Counted from the first letter of the stretch, positions 1 through 6,364 are shown. The stretch is DNA of 10,179 nt from Desulfovibrionaceae bacterium (GCA_009783115.1 WRHT01000032.1:1-10179), one strand, 5' to 3'. Numbers and translations: made by a program. The notes: generated by a model not told the origin, from the letters alone.

Positions 1-28
1 TTATAGGGTGGCTCCCCAAGCCGTTTTC

Positions 29-34
29 AAGGAG
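29..34 (+). promoter_or_regulatory. Ribosome binding site of the LarC1 gene
   Basis: AAGGAG lies 8 bases before the ATG at 43 and supports that start. The 42 bases upstream of the ATG show no recognisable promoter or coding sequence. They may be the end of an intergenic region or the tail of a gene cut off by the window edge. Confidence 0.7.
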
Positions 35-42
35 CCTGCCCC

Positions 43-918
43 ATGTCCGCGCGGAAAATTCTTTACCTGGAAGCTCAATCCGGCATCAGCGGCGATATGG
101 CCGTGGCCGCCCTGCTGGATTTGGGCGCGGATCCGGAAAAATTAAAACAGGCCCTGGCCAGCCTGGGCCTGGACGGTTACCGCCTGGAAATAAGCCAGGT
201 CAGCAAATGCGGGATCCTGGCCCGCGATTTCAACGTAATCCTTGAAGAAAACGAAGATTTGGCCGAACACAGCCATAAACACGCACATCACGAGTCTGTA
301 TGCGGTCATGCCCACGGACACGACCGCCTCCATGGGCCGGAACATCCGCCCGCCCGCTCCTCGCGGAATTTTAAGGATATAGTCCGGATCATCCGGGGCT
401 CCGCCATAAGCGCCAAGGCCAAGGCCCTGGCGGAAAAAACCTTCCGGATCCTGGCCGAGGCCGAGGCCGAGGCCCACGGCCTGTCCCCGGAAGAGGTGCA
501 TTTCCACGAGGCGGGCGCGCTGGATTCCATCGTGGACATAGTGGCTGCGGCCATCTGCCTGGACGATCTGGAGGTGGAGGAGACGGTCATCTCCAGGCTG
601 ACCGAAGGCCGCGGCCACGTCCTCTGCCGGCACGGGCTCCTGCCGGTGCCGGCGCCGGCCGTGCTGAACATCGCCCGCACCCACGGCCTTATCCTGCATC
701 TGGCGGAAGAGGAGGAAGAAATGGTCACCCCCACCGGGGCGGCCATTGCCGCGGCTCTGAAAACCCAAGATCATCCGCCGCCGGGCTTCATTGTCCGCGC
801 CGTGGGCCTGGGCGCGGGAAAAAAAGACTTCCGCCGGGCCAATATCCTGCGGGCCATGCTGCTTGAAGAACATGACAAAGACGTATATTTTCAGCCGGAC
901 AGGAGGCAAAATGCCTAA
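43..918 (+). CDS. larC: LarC-family nickel insertion protein, LarC1 domain only
   Basis: This is the N-terminal (LarC1) part of the nickel insertion protein that completes the nickel-pincer cofactor of lactate racemase and related enzymes; it acts in the cytoplasm. Visible family motifs are SGISGDM (residues 13-19), HFHEAGALDSIVDIV (153-167), the PVPAPAVLNI stretch (201-210), MVTPTGAAI (227-235) and VGLGAGKKD (254-262). A histidine-rich insert at 76-101 has 10 His and one Cys in 26 residues, typical of nickel-handling proteins. Full LarC is about 400 residues; this one is 291 and stops just after the LarC1 core. The C-terminal LarC2 domain, which binds CTP in characterised LarC, is absent. 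The next gene begins inside its last codons, with an 8-bp overlap, so no room remains for LarC2 here. The usual YxDC-like start motif reads LYLEAQ instead. Family assignment is firm; whether it is active without LarC2 is unknown. Confidence 0.88.
   Translation: MSARKILYLEAQSGISGDMAVAALLDLGADPEKLKQALASLGLDGYRLEISQVSKCGILARDFNVILEENEDLAEHSHKHAHHESVCGHAHGHDRLHGPEHPPARSSRNFKDIVRIIRGSAISAKAKALAEKTFRILAEAEAEAHGLSPEEVHFHEAGALDSIVDIVAAAICLDDLEVEETVISRLTEGRGHVLCRHGLLPVPAPAVLNIARTHGLILHLAEEEEEMVTPTGAAIAAALKTQDHPPPGFIVRAVGLGAGKKDFRRANILRAMLLEEHDKDVYFQPDRRQNA
901..906 (+). promoter_or_regulatory. Ribosome binding site fixing the dsbA-like start
   Basis: AGGAGG sits 4 bases before the ATG at 911, inside the last codons of the larC gene. 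It selects this start over the longer open frame that begins near 791, because it places a clean signal peptide at the N-terminus. Confidence 0.7.
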
Positions 919-1711
919 AATCCATATCCCGGCCCTATTCCTGGCTTTGTGCCTGTACCCGGCCTACCAGGCCGTGGCGGCGGAAAACACGGTAAACAGG
1001 CAGGAACTGCGCTCCCTGCTTCGCGAACTCCTGAAGGAAGATCCCGGCCTGGTGCTGGACGTCTTGCGCGATCACAGCGAATTCGTGCTGGACGTGGCCC
1101 AGCAGGGCGCGGATCTGCGCCGGGAAAAAATGCTCCAGGCCCAATGGCGCCAGGATTTGACCAAACCCAAAAAGATCATGCTGGAAAGCCGCCCCACCCT
1201 CGGTCCAGCCGAGGCCCCGGTGACCATCGCCGTCTTTACGGATTTCACCTGCGTATACTGCCAGCAAGCCGAGCAGACCATCAAACGTCTGCTCCAGGTC
1301 TATGACGGCAAAATCCGGGTGGTCTACAAATACATGCCCATGCGCAGCCATCCCGGCGCTCTGGAGGCCGCCGAACTTATGCTGGCCGCCTACCGGACGG
1401 ACAAACGAAAAAGCTGGGAGGTCTTCGATACCTTTTTTGCAAACCGGACCAAAATCCTTTCCAATGAAGGGCAGACTTTCATGCGCGCGATAATCGCGGA
1501 AAAGGGCCTGGATCTGAAGAAGCTCCTGGCCGAGGCCCAGGGCGGCAGCGTCCAGGGGGTGCTGGCCGAGGATGAATCTGACGCGAAAACATTGCAGTTT
1601 GACGGCACTCCCAGCTTCCTGGTCAACAACCTAGTCATCCGTGGAGCCTTGCAGGAAAACTTTTTCCGTCAGGCCGTGGATCTGGCCCTGGCCGAGGCCA
1701 CGAAAAAATAA
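911..1711 (+). CDS. Periplasmic DsbA/Com1-like thiol-disulfide oxidoreductase
   Basis: This 266-residue thioredoxin-fold protein probably makes or shuffles disulfide bonds in the periplasm. Residues 1-23 form a Sec signal peptide (basic start, hydrophobic core, AVA before the likely cleavage site). Residues about 28-90 are a helical, charged segment resembling the N-terminal region of ScsC/Com1-type proteins, which can mediate oligomerisation. The thioredoxin core follows with VTIAVFTDFTCVYC: the active-site pair is C114-V-Y-C117. The cis-proline loop is T233-P234 in DGTPSFLVNN. The gene overlaps the larC end by 8 bp, so the two are probably translationally coupled, and mltB follows after 7 bp. 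Dipeptide VY between the cysteines differs from the PH of classical E. coli DsbA, so the redox direction (oxidase or isomerase) cannot be told. No DsbB or DsbD partner is in the window. Confidence 0.87.
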   Translation: MPKIHIPALFLALCLYPAYQAVAAENTVNRQELRSLLRELLKEDPGLVLDVLRDHSEFVLDVAQQGADLRREKMLQAQWRQDLTKPKKIMLESRPTLGPAEAPVTIAVFTDFTCVYCQQAEQTIKRLLQVYDGKIRVVYKYMPMRSHPGALEAAELMLAAYRTDKRKSWEVFDTFFANRTKILSNEGQTFMRAIIAEKGLDLKKLLAEAQGGSVQGVLAEDESDAKTLQFDGTPSFLVNNLVIRGALQENFFRQAVDLALAEATKK

Positions 1712-1718
1712 AACGGTT

Positions 1719-2705
1719 ATGGCAAGATCCTTTACCGGCATAGCCTGCTTCGGTGGAGCGCTGCTCATGTTATTCGTGTCCGGGACGGCCACGGCCGCCC
1801 CCGACGCCGCAACCGCGCCCCAGCCCAAGGCCACCGCGGAGATCCCCTCCCCACTTGTTCCTGACAGCGCCATGACGGAAAAAGGCTGGCTCCCCCTGCT
1901 CCAGAGACTCCATGATGATAAAATTTACGATCAGGATGTCGGCGAATGGTTCGCCGGCCTGCAAGAGAGCTATTCCCCGCGCCCCATGGGCGCGAAAGTC
2001 GGCGCCATGTTCAGGAACCGCTACCAGCCGCCGCCCTTTTCCTTTTTGCGCCGGCCGAAAATTCCGCCCAGCCTGTACCCCGGCACCCTGACCCCGGAAA
2101 ATATCTCCGCCTGCCGCGCTTTCCTGCGGGAACACGCGGATCTTTTACTACAGGTGGAAAAACGCTATGCCGTGCCCAAGGAAGTTCTGACCGCTCTCCT
2201 GCTGGTGGAAACCCGCCTGGGCAACTTCCTGGGACAGGATACGGCCATCTGGACCCTGGCCTGCCTCGCGGCCTCAAATGAACCGGAAACGCTCGGAGAG
2301 TTGAAGCCGCCCACGGCCAACGACACCCAGGAAGCCTGGCTGCGCGAACAGCTCAAGAAAAAATCCGACCGGGCCTATAACGAACTCAAGGCTCTCATCG
2401 CCCATGCCCGCAAGTATAAACACAATCCGCTGGAAATGCGGGGATCCAGCGAAGGCGCGCTAGGACTGTGCCAATTCATGCCCAGCAATATCAACATGTA
2501 CGGCGTGGATGGAACCGGCAACGGACGTATTGACCTTTTTTTCCTGCCCGACGCCCTGCACAGCGCTGCCAACTTTCTCAAAATCCACGGATGGAAAAAC
2601 AACGCCGCCAGGGACAGGCGGATACGCACCCTGCTCCGCTATAACCACAGCCGGCTATATGCCAATACCGTCCTGACCCTGGCCGAAGGGCTGGCCAAAA
2701 AATAA
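1719..2705 (+). CDS. MltB-like lytic murein transglycosylase
   Basis: This 328-residue enzyme is expected to cleave the MurNAc-GlcNAc bond of peptidoglycan in the periplasm, forming 1,6-anhydroMurNAc ends. Residues 1-26 look like a Sec signal peptide with ATA before the cleavage site. No good lipobox is present, so it is probably soluble, unlike the lipoprotein MltB of E. coli (361 residues). The catalytic glutamate is E164 in VETRLGNFLG, matching the VETRWG motif of Slt35/MltB. EGALGLCQFMPSN (245-257) is the substrate-groove signature, and GVDGTGNGRIDLF (262-274) corresponds to the EF-hand-like metal loop of Slt35. A HGWKNN stretch follows. The frame stays open upstream to 1641, but that part lies inside the dsbA-like gene; the ATG at 1719 gives the signal peptide. 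No Shine-Dalgarno sequence is visible before it, so expression may rely on coupling to the upstream gene. Confidence 0.88.
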   Translation: MARSFTGIACFGGALLMLFVSGTATAAPDAATAPQPKATAEIPSPLVPDSAMTEKGWLPLLQRLHDDKIYDQDVGEWFAGLQESYSPRPMGAKVGAMFRNRYQPPPFSFLRRPKIPPSLYPGTLTPENISACRAFLREHADLLLQVEKRYAVPKEVLTALLLVETRLGNFLGQDTAIWTLACLAASNEPETLGELKPPTANDTQEAWLREQLKKKSDRAYNELKALIAHARKYKHNPLEMRGSSEGALGLCQFMPSNINMYGVDGTGNGRIDLFFLPDALHSAANFLKIHGWKNNAARDRRIRTLLRYNHSRLYANTVLTLAEGLAKK

Positions 2706-2714
2706 TAAACCGCC

Positions 2715-3962
2715 ATGTCCGCCCACGAAAAATCGTCCCTGCCCCAAAAACATCGCCGGGTTTTACACGGTACGAACCTGGGCAAGCCGCCCGGCCCAGA
2801 CCTGCGGGAAGAGCTGGGCCGCGTCCTGGAAGCCGTTGCCCTGGTCTTTCCCTTGAAACCCAAACACCTGCGGGAACTGCCTCTGGCCGTGGAGGATCTT
2901 TCCCTACGCCTGACCACGGATCGCGGACAGGGGCGCAAGTACTGGGCCAGCCCGCGTCTTACCGGCGCCTATCTCTATTATTTCATGCCCTGGAACCTGC
3001 TGCGCCTGGCCTGGCTGCTCCCCGGCCTCCCCCTGCGTCTGAAGCCTGGAGATCAGGTGCTGGACTTGGGCAGCGGCCCCTTAACCCTGCCCTTGGGGCT
3101 ATGGCTGGCCCGGCCGGAACTAAGAAAAACGGATCTGCGCTTTGTCTGCGCGGACACGGCCCCCCAGCCCCTGGCCCTGGGGCTGGATATTTTTCACAGA
3201 ATAACCGGCCGGACCAGGGCGGACAACGGGGAAGAAATGAACTGGCAAGTCCGCGTCAAGCGCGGCCGCCTGGAAGCGATGGGCGTACGGATCCAAGGGG
3301 GGGCGCGCCTGATCACCGCCGGCAATGTGCTCAACGAACTGCCCCAATCCGGAACGGAACGCCTGGAAGAAAACCTGGAAAACCTCTTTCTGGATTTTGA
3401 CCGGATCCTGGCCCCCGGCGGGCAGATTTTCCTGCTGGAACCAGGAACCCGCCTGGGCGGCAAGCTCCTGGGTCTTTTGCGCGGTCTGGCCCTGGAATAC
3501 GGCTACCTGGCCGAGGCTCCCTGCACCCACCAGGCCCCCTGCCCTCTGGCCGAAGCGAACAAGTCCGGCGGCTGGTGCCATTTCAGCTTCCCCGCCGCCG
3601 GAGCCCCTCCAAAATTGGAAGAACTCAGCCTGGCCGCAGGCTTGAGCAAAAGGCAACTGCACCTCTCCTGTCTGCTCCTGCGCAAACCCTTCCAAGAGCC
3701 GGCGGCGGCGGAAACTTCGATGCTCAAACCCAGGACCGTGGAAAAACCGCTAGATGTGCGGATCATTTCCGAACCCATCCGCTTGCCGGGGCAAGAAAAA
3801 ACGGCGCGTTACGTCTGTTCTTCCATAGGCCTGGGACTGCTGCGCGATGCCGACGGCATGAAATCCGGCCAAACGGCGCGGGCCGCGCTCCTGGAAAACA
3901 GGACCAGAGACCCCAAGAGCAACGCCTGGAATATGATGCAATACCCGGATAAAAACGCTTAA
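2715..3962 (+). CDS. Rsm22-family (METTL17-like) ribosomal small-subunit methyltransferase-like protein
   Basis: The 415-residue protein matches the Rsm22 family, relatives of mitochondrial METTL17/Rsm22, which bind the small ribosomal subunit during assembly. The SAM-binding loop is VLDLGSGP (115-122), followed by an acidic strand end (CADTAP) and NVLNEL (204-209). The family's cysteine signature is clear: C270-THQAP-C276-PL, then WCHF with C288, then HLSC with C319. In METTL17 four such cysteines hold a 4Fe-4S cluster. Residues about 345-415 (VRIISEPIRLPG, then RYVCSSIGLGLL) form the C-terminal region also seen in the family. It begins 9 bp after mltB with no visible Shine-Dalgarno, in an A-rich stretch. 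True methyltransferase activity is uncertain, because in the mitochondrial relatives a structural role is favoured. Family confidence is high. Confidence 0.87.
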   Translation: MSAHEKSSLPQKHRRVLHGTNLGKPPGPDLREELGRVLEAVALVFPLKPKHLRELPLAVEDLSLRLTTDRGQGRKYWASPRLTGAYLYYFMPWNLLRLAWLLPGLPLRLKPGDQVLDLGSGPLTLPLGLWLARPELRKTDLRFVCADTAPQPLALGLDIFHRITGRTRADNGEEMNWQVRVKRGRLEAMGVRIQGGARLITAGNVLNELPQSGTERLEENLENLFLDFDRILAPGGQIFLLEPGTRLGGKLLGLLRGLALEYGYLAEAPCTHQAPCPLAEANKSGGWCHFSFPAAGAPPKLEELSLAAGLSKRQLHLSCLLLRKPFQEPAAAETSMLKPRTVEKPLDVRIISEPIRLPGQEKTARYVCSSIGLGLLRDADGMKSGQTARAALLENRTRDPKSNAWNMMQYPDKNA

Positions 3963-4017
3963 TTCATGGATTTGTGCCAACGGAAAGATTATCATGCCCC
4001 CTGGAAAAAAATGCAAC

Positions 4018-4024
4018 GAAGGAG
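4018..4024 (+). promoter_or_regulatory. Ribosome binding site fixing the SGNH hydrolase start
   Basis: GAAGGAG lies 5 bases before the ATG at 4030. It argues against the in-frame ATG at 3994, which has no such site and would add 12 polar residues ahead of the conserved GDS strand. Confidence 0.7.
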
Positions 4025-4029
4025 AGGAC

Positions 4030-4620
4030 ATGCGCATAGCTCTGCTGGGTGATTCAATCTGCGCCGGGTACGGGGTGCGGCCGGACAAGGCTTGGGCCGC
4101 GCTGCTGGCAAAAGCCCTGGAATACGGACTGCACAATGACGGGGTGAACGGCAGCACCGCCCAGGAAGGCCTGCTGCGGCTGCCGGCCCTGCTGGCAACC
4201 CGGCCGAATCTGCTGTATGTTCAGTTCGGCCTGAACGACGCCTGGATGGAGCTGCCTGAAGCCGAGTACATTCAGACCATGGACCGGATACTGCGCGAGG
4301 CCCTGAAGGACGAAGCGCGGACGGTTATCCTGGGAACCAACCACCTGGTCTATGTAACCGATGAACAAATCCGCGCCGGGGGCACGGCTTACCCGGAAAA
4401 GGTACGCCGTTTCAACGACGCCTTACGGGATCTCCTGAACCCTCTGGAGCCGCGGTTGATCCTGGCGGACATCGAGGCCTGGACCGCCGATCTGGCCCCG
4501 GACGAACAGGCCATCTTGCTGCAATGGGACGGCGTGCACCTTAGCGAAGAGGGCAACGCTTTTTATTTTCAACGTCTGGAACCTGTGTTCCGGGGCATCC
4601 TGGAGCAACCGGCAACATAA
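4030..4620 (+). CDS. Cytoplasmic SGNH/GDSL-family hydrolase
   Basis: This 196-residue protein has all four SGNH blocks: nucleophile S9 in LLGDSICAGYG, G41 in GVNGST (38-43), N69 in FGLNDAW, and the D167/H170 pair in DGVHLSEEG. These align with the Ser-Gly-Asn-His layout of TAP/TesA-type esterases (S10, G44, N73, D154, H157 in E. coli TesA). There is no signal peptide, so it should act in the cytoplasm, whereas TesA is exported. The substrate cannot be read from sequence; esters such as lysophospholipids, acyl-thioesters or acetylated sugars are all possible. It follows the Rsm22-like gene after 67 bp that hold no clear promoter or terminator, and precedes a nitroreductase by 16 bp, so it may be co-transcribed with both. 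Confidence 0.85.
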   Translation: MRIALLGDSICAGYGVRPDKAWAALLAKALEYGLHNDGVNGSTAQEGLLRLPALLATRPNLLYVQFGLNDAWMELPEAEYIQTMDRILREALKDEARTVILGTNHLVYVTDEQIRAGGTAYPEKVRRFNDALRDLLNPLEPRLILADIEAWTADLAPDEQAILLQWDGVHLSEEGNAFYFQRLEPVFRGILEQPAT

Positions 4621-4623
4621 AAA

Positions 4624-4631
4624 AAGGAGGT
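4624..4631 (+). promoter_or_regulatory. Strong ribosome binding site of the cytoplasmic nitroreductase
   Basis: AAGGAGGT is a full anti-16S match placed 5 bases before the ATG at 4637. It begins only 4 bases after the preceding stop codon and predicts efficient translation. Confidence 0.75.
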
Positions 4632-4636
4632 CATAC

Positions 4637-5200
4637 ATGGAACTGCGGCGAGCCATTGAAGAAAGACGCAGCATTCGTAAATTCACCGCCAGGCCCGTGG
4701 AGCGCGCCCTGTTGGAGGAACTGCTGAAAAAATCCCTCTGGGCGCCTTCGGGCATGAACCGCCAGCCCTGGAAATTCGTGGTGGTGGAAGGGGAAACCTT
4801 GAACCGCCTGCTCAAGCTTTCCGTAAACCTGGCGGAACACATGGACACGGCTTTGCGGGTTTTTAACGACAAGATGCGCCAGTTCATCAAGGGCTATTTC
4901 CGGGACCTGGGCGGCGCGAAGACAGTAGTCGTCTGCCTCTCCAAGGCGGAAGAAGGCTACCTCGAAGACCACACCAACATGGTCTCCTGCGCGGCCGCGC
5001 TCTATAACTTCCTGTTGCTGGCGCACGAAGCCGGGATCGCCACCTGTTGGATGACCGGCTACGACGAGGTGGAGAAAGAATTCTTAAATATCCTGGGGGT
5101 AAGCGGCTATAAGCTGGTCGGGGTCACCCCGGTGGGTTACGCGGACCAAAGCCCGCCCATCCCGCCGCGCAAAAACGAGGATATTGTCTGGCTGTCCTGA
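4637..5200 (+). CDS. Nitroreductase-family FMN oxidoreductase (cytoplasmic)
   Basis: This 187-residue flavoprotein belongs to the nitroreductase superfamily: FMN-dependent, usually dimeric, NAD(P)H- or ferredoxin-linked reductases. Phosphate-binding arginines are in ERRSIRKF (9-16). The FMN-contact strand-turn is APSGMNRQPWKF (36-47). A helix around HTNMVSCAAALYNFLLLAHEAGI (112-134) makes the core, and GVTPVGYADQSPP (162-174) with a closing PPRKNEDIVW is the usual C-terminal signature. It has no signal peptide. No ferredoxin or other Fe-S domain is fused. The native substrate cannot be deduced. A second nitroreductase gene follows 33 bp later, but of a different subfamily and exported, so this is not a simple tandem duplication. 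A putative hairpin terminator overlaps its stop codon. Confidence 0.86.
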   Translation: MELRRAIEERRSIRKFTARPVERALLEELLKKSLWAPSGMNRQPWKFVVVEGETLNRLLKLSVNLAEHMDTALRVFNDKMRQFIKGYFRDLGGAKTVVVCLSKAEEGYLEDHTNMVSCAAALYNFLLLAHEAGIATCWMTGYDEVEKEFLNILGVSGYKLVGVTPVGYADQSPPIPPRKNEDIVWLS

Positions 5201-5221
5201 CGGCGGCCTTTATTTTTATTT
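5190..5221 (+). terminator. Possible intrinsic terminator between the two nitroreductase genes
   Basis: GGCTGTC (5190-5196) can pair with GGCGGCC (5202-5208) as a 7-bp stem with two G-U pairs and a 5-base loop. It is followed by TTTATTTTTATTT. The stem includes the stop codon of the upstream gene in its loop region. The stem is modest and the T-run is interrupted by A, so it could be a partial terminator that lowers expression of the next gene. Confidence 0.45.
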
Positions 5222-5223
5222 AT

Positions 5224-5228
5224 GGAGG
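5224..5228 (+). promoter_or_regulatory. Ribosome binding site fixing the exported nitroreductase start
   Basis: GGAGG sits 5 bases before the ATG at 5234. The alternative ATG at 5222 overlaps this site itself and has no ribosome site of its own, so 5234 is preferred. Confidence 0.7.
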
Positions 5229-5233
5229 CGAAT

Positions 5234-5812
5234 ATGTTCAAAAAACTTCTCATTACTTTAATTATGCTCCTGGTTCCCGCGGGCGCGGCCTTGGCCGCCG
5301 ACAACATCAAGCTCCCCCCTCCGGACAAGGAGGGCGGCATGCCCCTGATGGGCGCGCTCAATGCCCGGAAGACCAACCGGGCCATCAGTCCCGAAGCTCT
5401 GCCGGAAAGCGAAATCTCCAACCTGGCCTGGGCCGCTTGGGGCATAAACCGCGCGGACGGCAAACGCACCACGCCCACGGCCAGAAACGAACAGAAAGTT
5501 CAGCTTTATGTGGCTCTGGAGAGCGGGGTCTGGCTGTATAAAGCCGAATCCCATGAACTACAGCGGGTCATGTCCCAGGATCTGCGCGGCAATTTCGGGG
5601 GCGCTCCGCTTACCCTGATCTATGCCGCGATCGCTGATTCGGAATATTCCGCCATGCATGTGGGATCCATGTACCAGAATGCCGGACTGTACTGCGCCTC
5701 GGCCGGACTGGCCAACGTGGTCAAGGGATCCGGCCTGAAAGCCCTGGAGGATCTGCCCCTGCCGTCCGGATACAGGGTCTTCATCGCCCATCCCATCGGC
5801 CGCCCCAAATAG
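5234..5812 (+). CDS. Exported SagB/ThcOx-type nitroreductase-family protein
   Basis: The 192-residue protein has a clear Sec signal peptide (MFKKLL, then a hydrophobic core, then ALA/AD near residues 19-23), so the flavin enzyme should lie in the periplasm. The mature part shows the nitroreductase fold in its SagB/ThcOx-like form: GGMPLMGALNARKTNR (34-49) with FMN-phosphate-type basic residues, LAWAAWGINR (64-73), RTTPTARNEQ (78-87), VGSMYQNAGLYCASAGL (143-159) and a closing GYRVFIAHPIG (179-189). The family includes dehydrogenases that oxidise peptide-derived azolines, but the short exported members have no known substrate. No precursor peptide, cyclodehydratase or other azole-peptide gene is nearby, so a RiPP role is not supported. 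How FMN reaches an exported protein (Sec export followed by folding with periplasmic FMN) is unclear. It is followed by the terminator region shared with the convergent lipoprotein gene. Confidence 0.82.
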   Translation: MFKKLLITLIMLLVPAGAALAADNIKLPPPDKEGGMPLMGALNARKTNRAISPEALPESEISNLAWAAWGINRADGKRTTPTARNEQKVQLYVALESGVWLYKAESHELQRVMSQDLRGNFGGAPLTLIYAAIADSEYSAMHVGSMYQNAGLYCASAGLANVVKGSGLKALEDLPLPSGYRVFIAHPIGRPK

Positions 5813-5819
5813 CCGCCTC

Positions 5820-5864
5820 TTAAAAAAACAAACCGCGGCCGCCGGCCTCTGCCGGCGGCCGCGG
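5820..5864 (-). terminator. Strong rho-independent terminator of the lipoprotein gene
   Basis: A perfect 14-bp GC-rich stem (5833-5846 with 5851-5864) closes a CTCT loop. Read on the minus strand, the stem is followed directly by TTTGTTTTTTTA, the textbook layout, just beyond the stop codon of the gene at 5877-6332. On the plus strand the stem is preceded by A's but not followed by T's, so ending the plus-strand transcript here would be less efficient, though the hairpin could still protect its 3' end. The stem contains GCGGCCGC on each arm. Confidence 0.9.
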
Positions 5865-5876
5865 CGCAAACGTCTC

Positions 5877-6332
5877 CTATTCCACGGAAACGTGCAGATC
5901 GTTGCTAGACTTATAGAAAGACATCTTGTAGCGTTTGCCGTTCATGGGTTCTATCCCGAAATAACGGTAATTTTTAAGGTTTTTCAGCCCTCCGGACCGG
6001 CGGTTTATGGTATCGGTATCGCCCGGACCTTTAAGGCTGGATGTGCCCATAAGCAGCCACTGGCCGGAATCGGAATCGTGGACGTATACCTTGAAACTCA
6101 TATTGGAATCACGGCTATTGTTATGCAGCCTGACGCAGTCCTCCATGCCGCCGGAACCATCGTTGCCCTTGCTGCCTGGAAGGCCGAAAGTGTCCACCGT
6201 CACTACCGCCGCTTTGCCTGCCGCGCCGCTGAAGGAAAATTCCGGTTTGGGATAAAGCAAATTGCTGGAAGAAACGCAGGATACCGCGCCACACATCGCC
6301 AATAAAGCCACGAACATAAACCAACGCCGCAT
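5877..6332 (-). CDS. Small predicted lipoprotein of unknown family
   Basis: I do not recognise this 151-residue protein. It starts MRRWFMFVALLAM with a lipoprotein signal whose lipobox is A16-V-S-C19, predicting lipid attachment at C19. C14 is a poorer candidate, because Met precedes it. After a serine-rich linker, the mature part is polar, rich in Gly, Ser, Asp and Asn, with alternating hydrophobic strands (AAVVTVDTFG, SFKVYVHDSDSG, YRYFGIEP, YKMSFYK) that suggest a small beta-sandwich. One other cysteine, C66, remains. Its RBS is AAGGAGG at 6339-6345 on the complement, 6 bases before the start. It runs against the upstream cluster, ends in its own strong terminator, and is divergent from the large flavoprotein gene. 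It looks less GC-rich than its neighbours (by eye), which could mean recent acquisition or a fast-evolving surface protein. Confidence 0.82.
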   Translation of the reverse strand: MRRWFMFVALLAMCGAVSCVSSSNLLYPKPEFSFSGAAGKAAVVTVDTFGLPGSKGNDGSGGMEDCVRLHNNSRDSNMSFKVYVHDSDSGQWLLMGTSSLKGPGDTDTINRRSGGLKNLKNYRYFGIEPMNGKRYKMSFYKSSNDLHVSVE

Positions 6333-6338
6333 AAAATT

Positions 6339-6345
6339 CCTCCTT
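6339..6345 (-). promoter_or_regulatory. Ribosome binding site of the lipoprotein gene
   Basis: On the minus strand AAGGAGG lies 6 bases before the ATG at 6332-6330. It supports both the reality of this gene and the chosen start. Confidence 0.75.
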
Positions 6346-6364
6346 GGATTTACAGATACAAAGT

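Noticed and set aside
454..474. Short tandem repeat of GCCGAG in larC
   Set aside because: Three copies only, encoding an Ala-Glu helix; likely ordinary coding sequence.
142..909. Minus-strand open frame of 255 codons opposite larC
   Set aside because: The plus-strand protein carries conserved LarC motifs; the antisense product has none and lacks a ribosome site.
791..910. Extended N-terminus for the DsbA-like protein
   Set aside because: The extra 40 codons lie out of frame within larC coding sequence, and the ATG at 911 has AGGAGG and a signal peptide.
911..1300. LarC2 reached by programmed frameshift from larC1, as in Lactobacillus
   Set aside because: The DNA past the larC stop encodes a signal peptide and thioredoxin-fold protein, and I see no LarC2-like sequence (such as an NIDDM-type motif) in the other frames.
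1719..1751. Lipobox GIAC near residue 10 of the MltB-like protein
   Set aside because: The hydrophobic stretch before it is too short, and Gly is at the -3 position; a standard signal peptide with ATA fits better.
5234..5812. Azole-peptide (RiPP) cluster implied by SagB/ThcOx similarity
   Set aside because: No precursor peptide, YcaO, or E1-like gene is present nearby, and the protein is exported, unlike RiPP dehydrogenases.
5892..6305. Plus-strand open frame of 137 codons opposite the lipoprotein gene
   Set aside because: No ribosome site. The minus-strand frame has a Shine-Dalgarno, a lipoprotein signal and a terminator, so it is the real gene.
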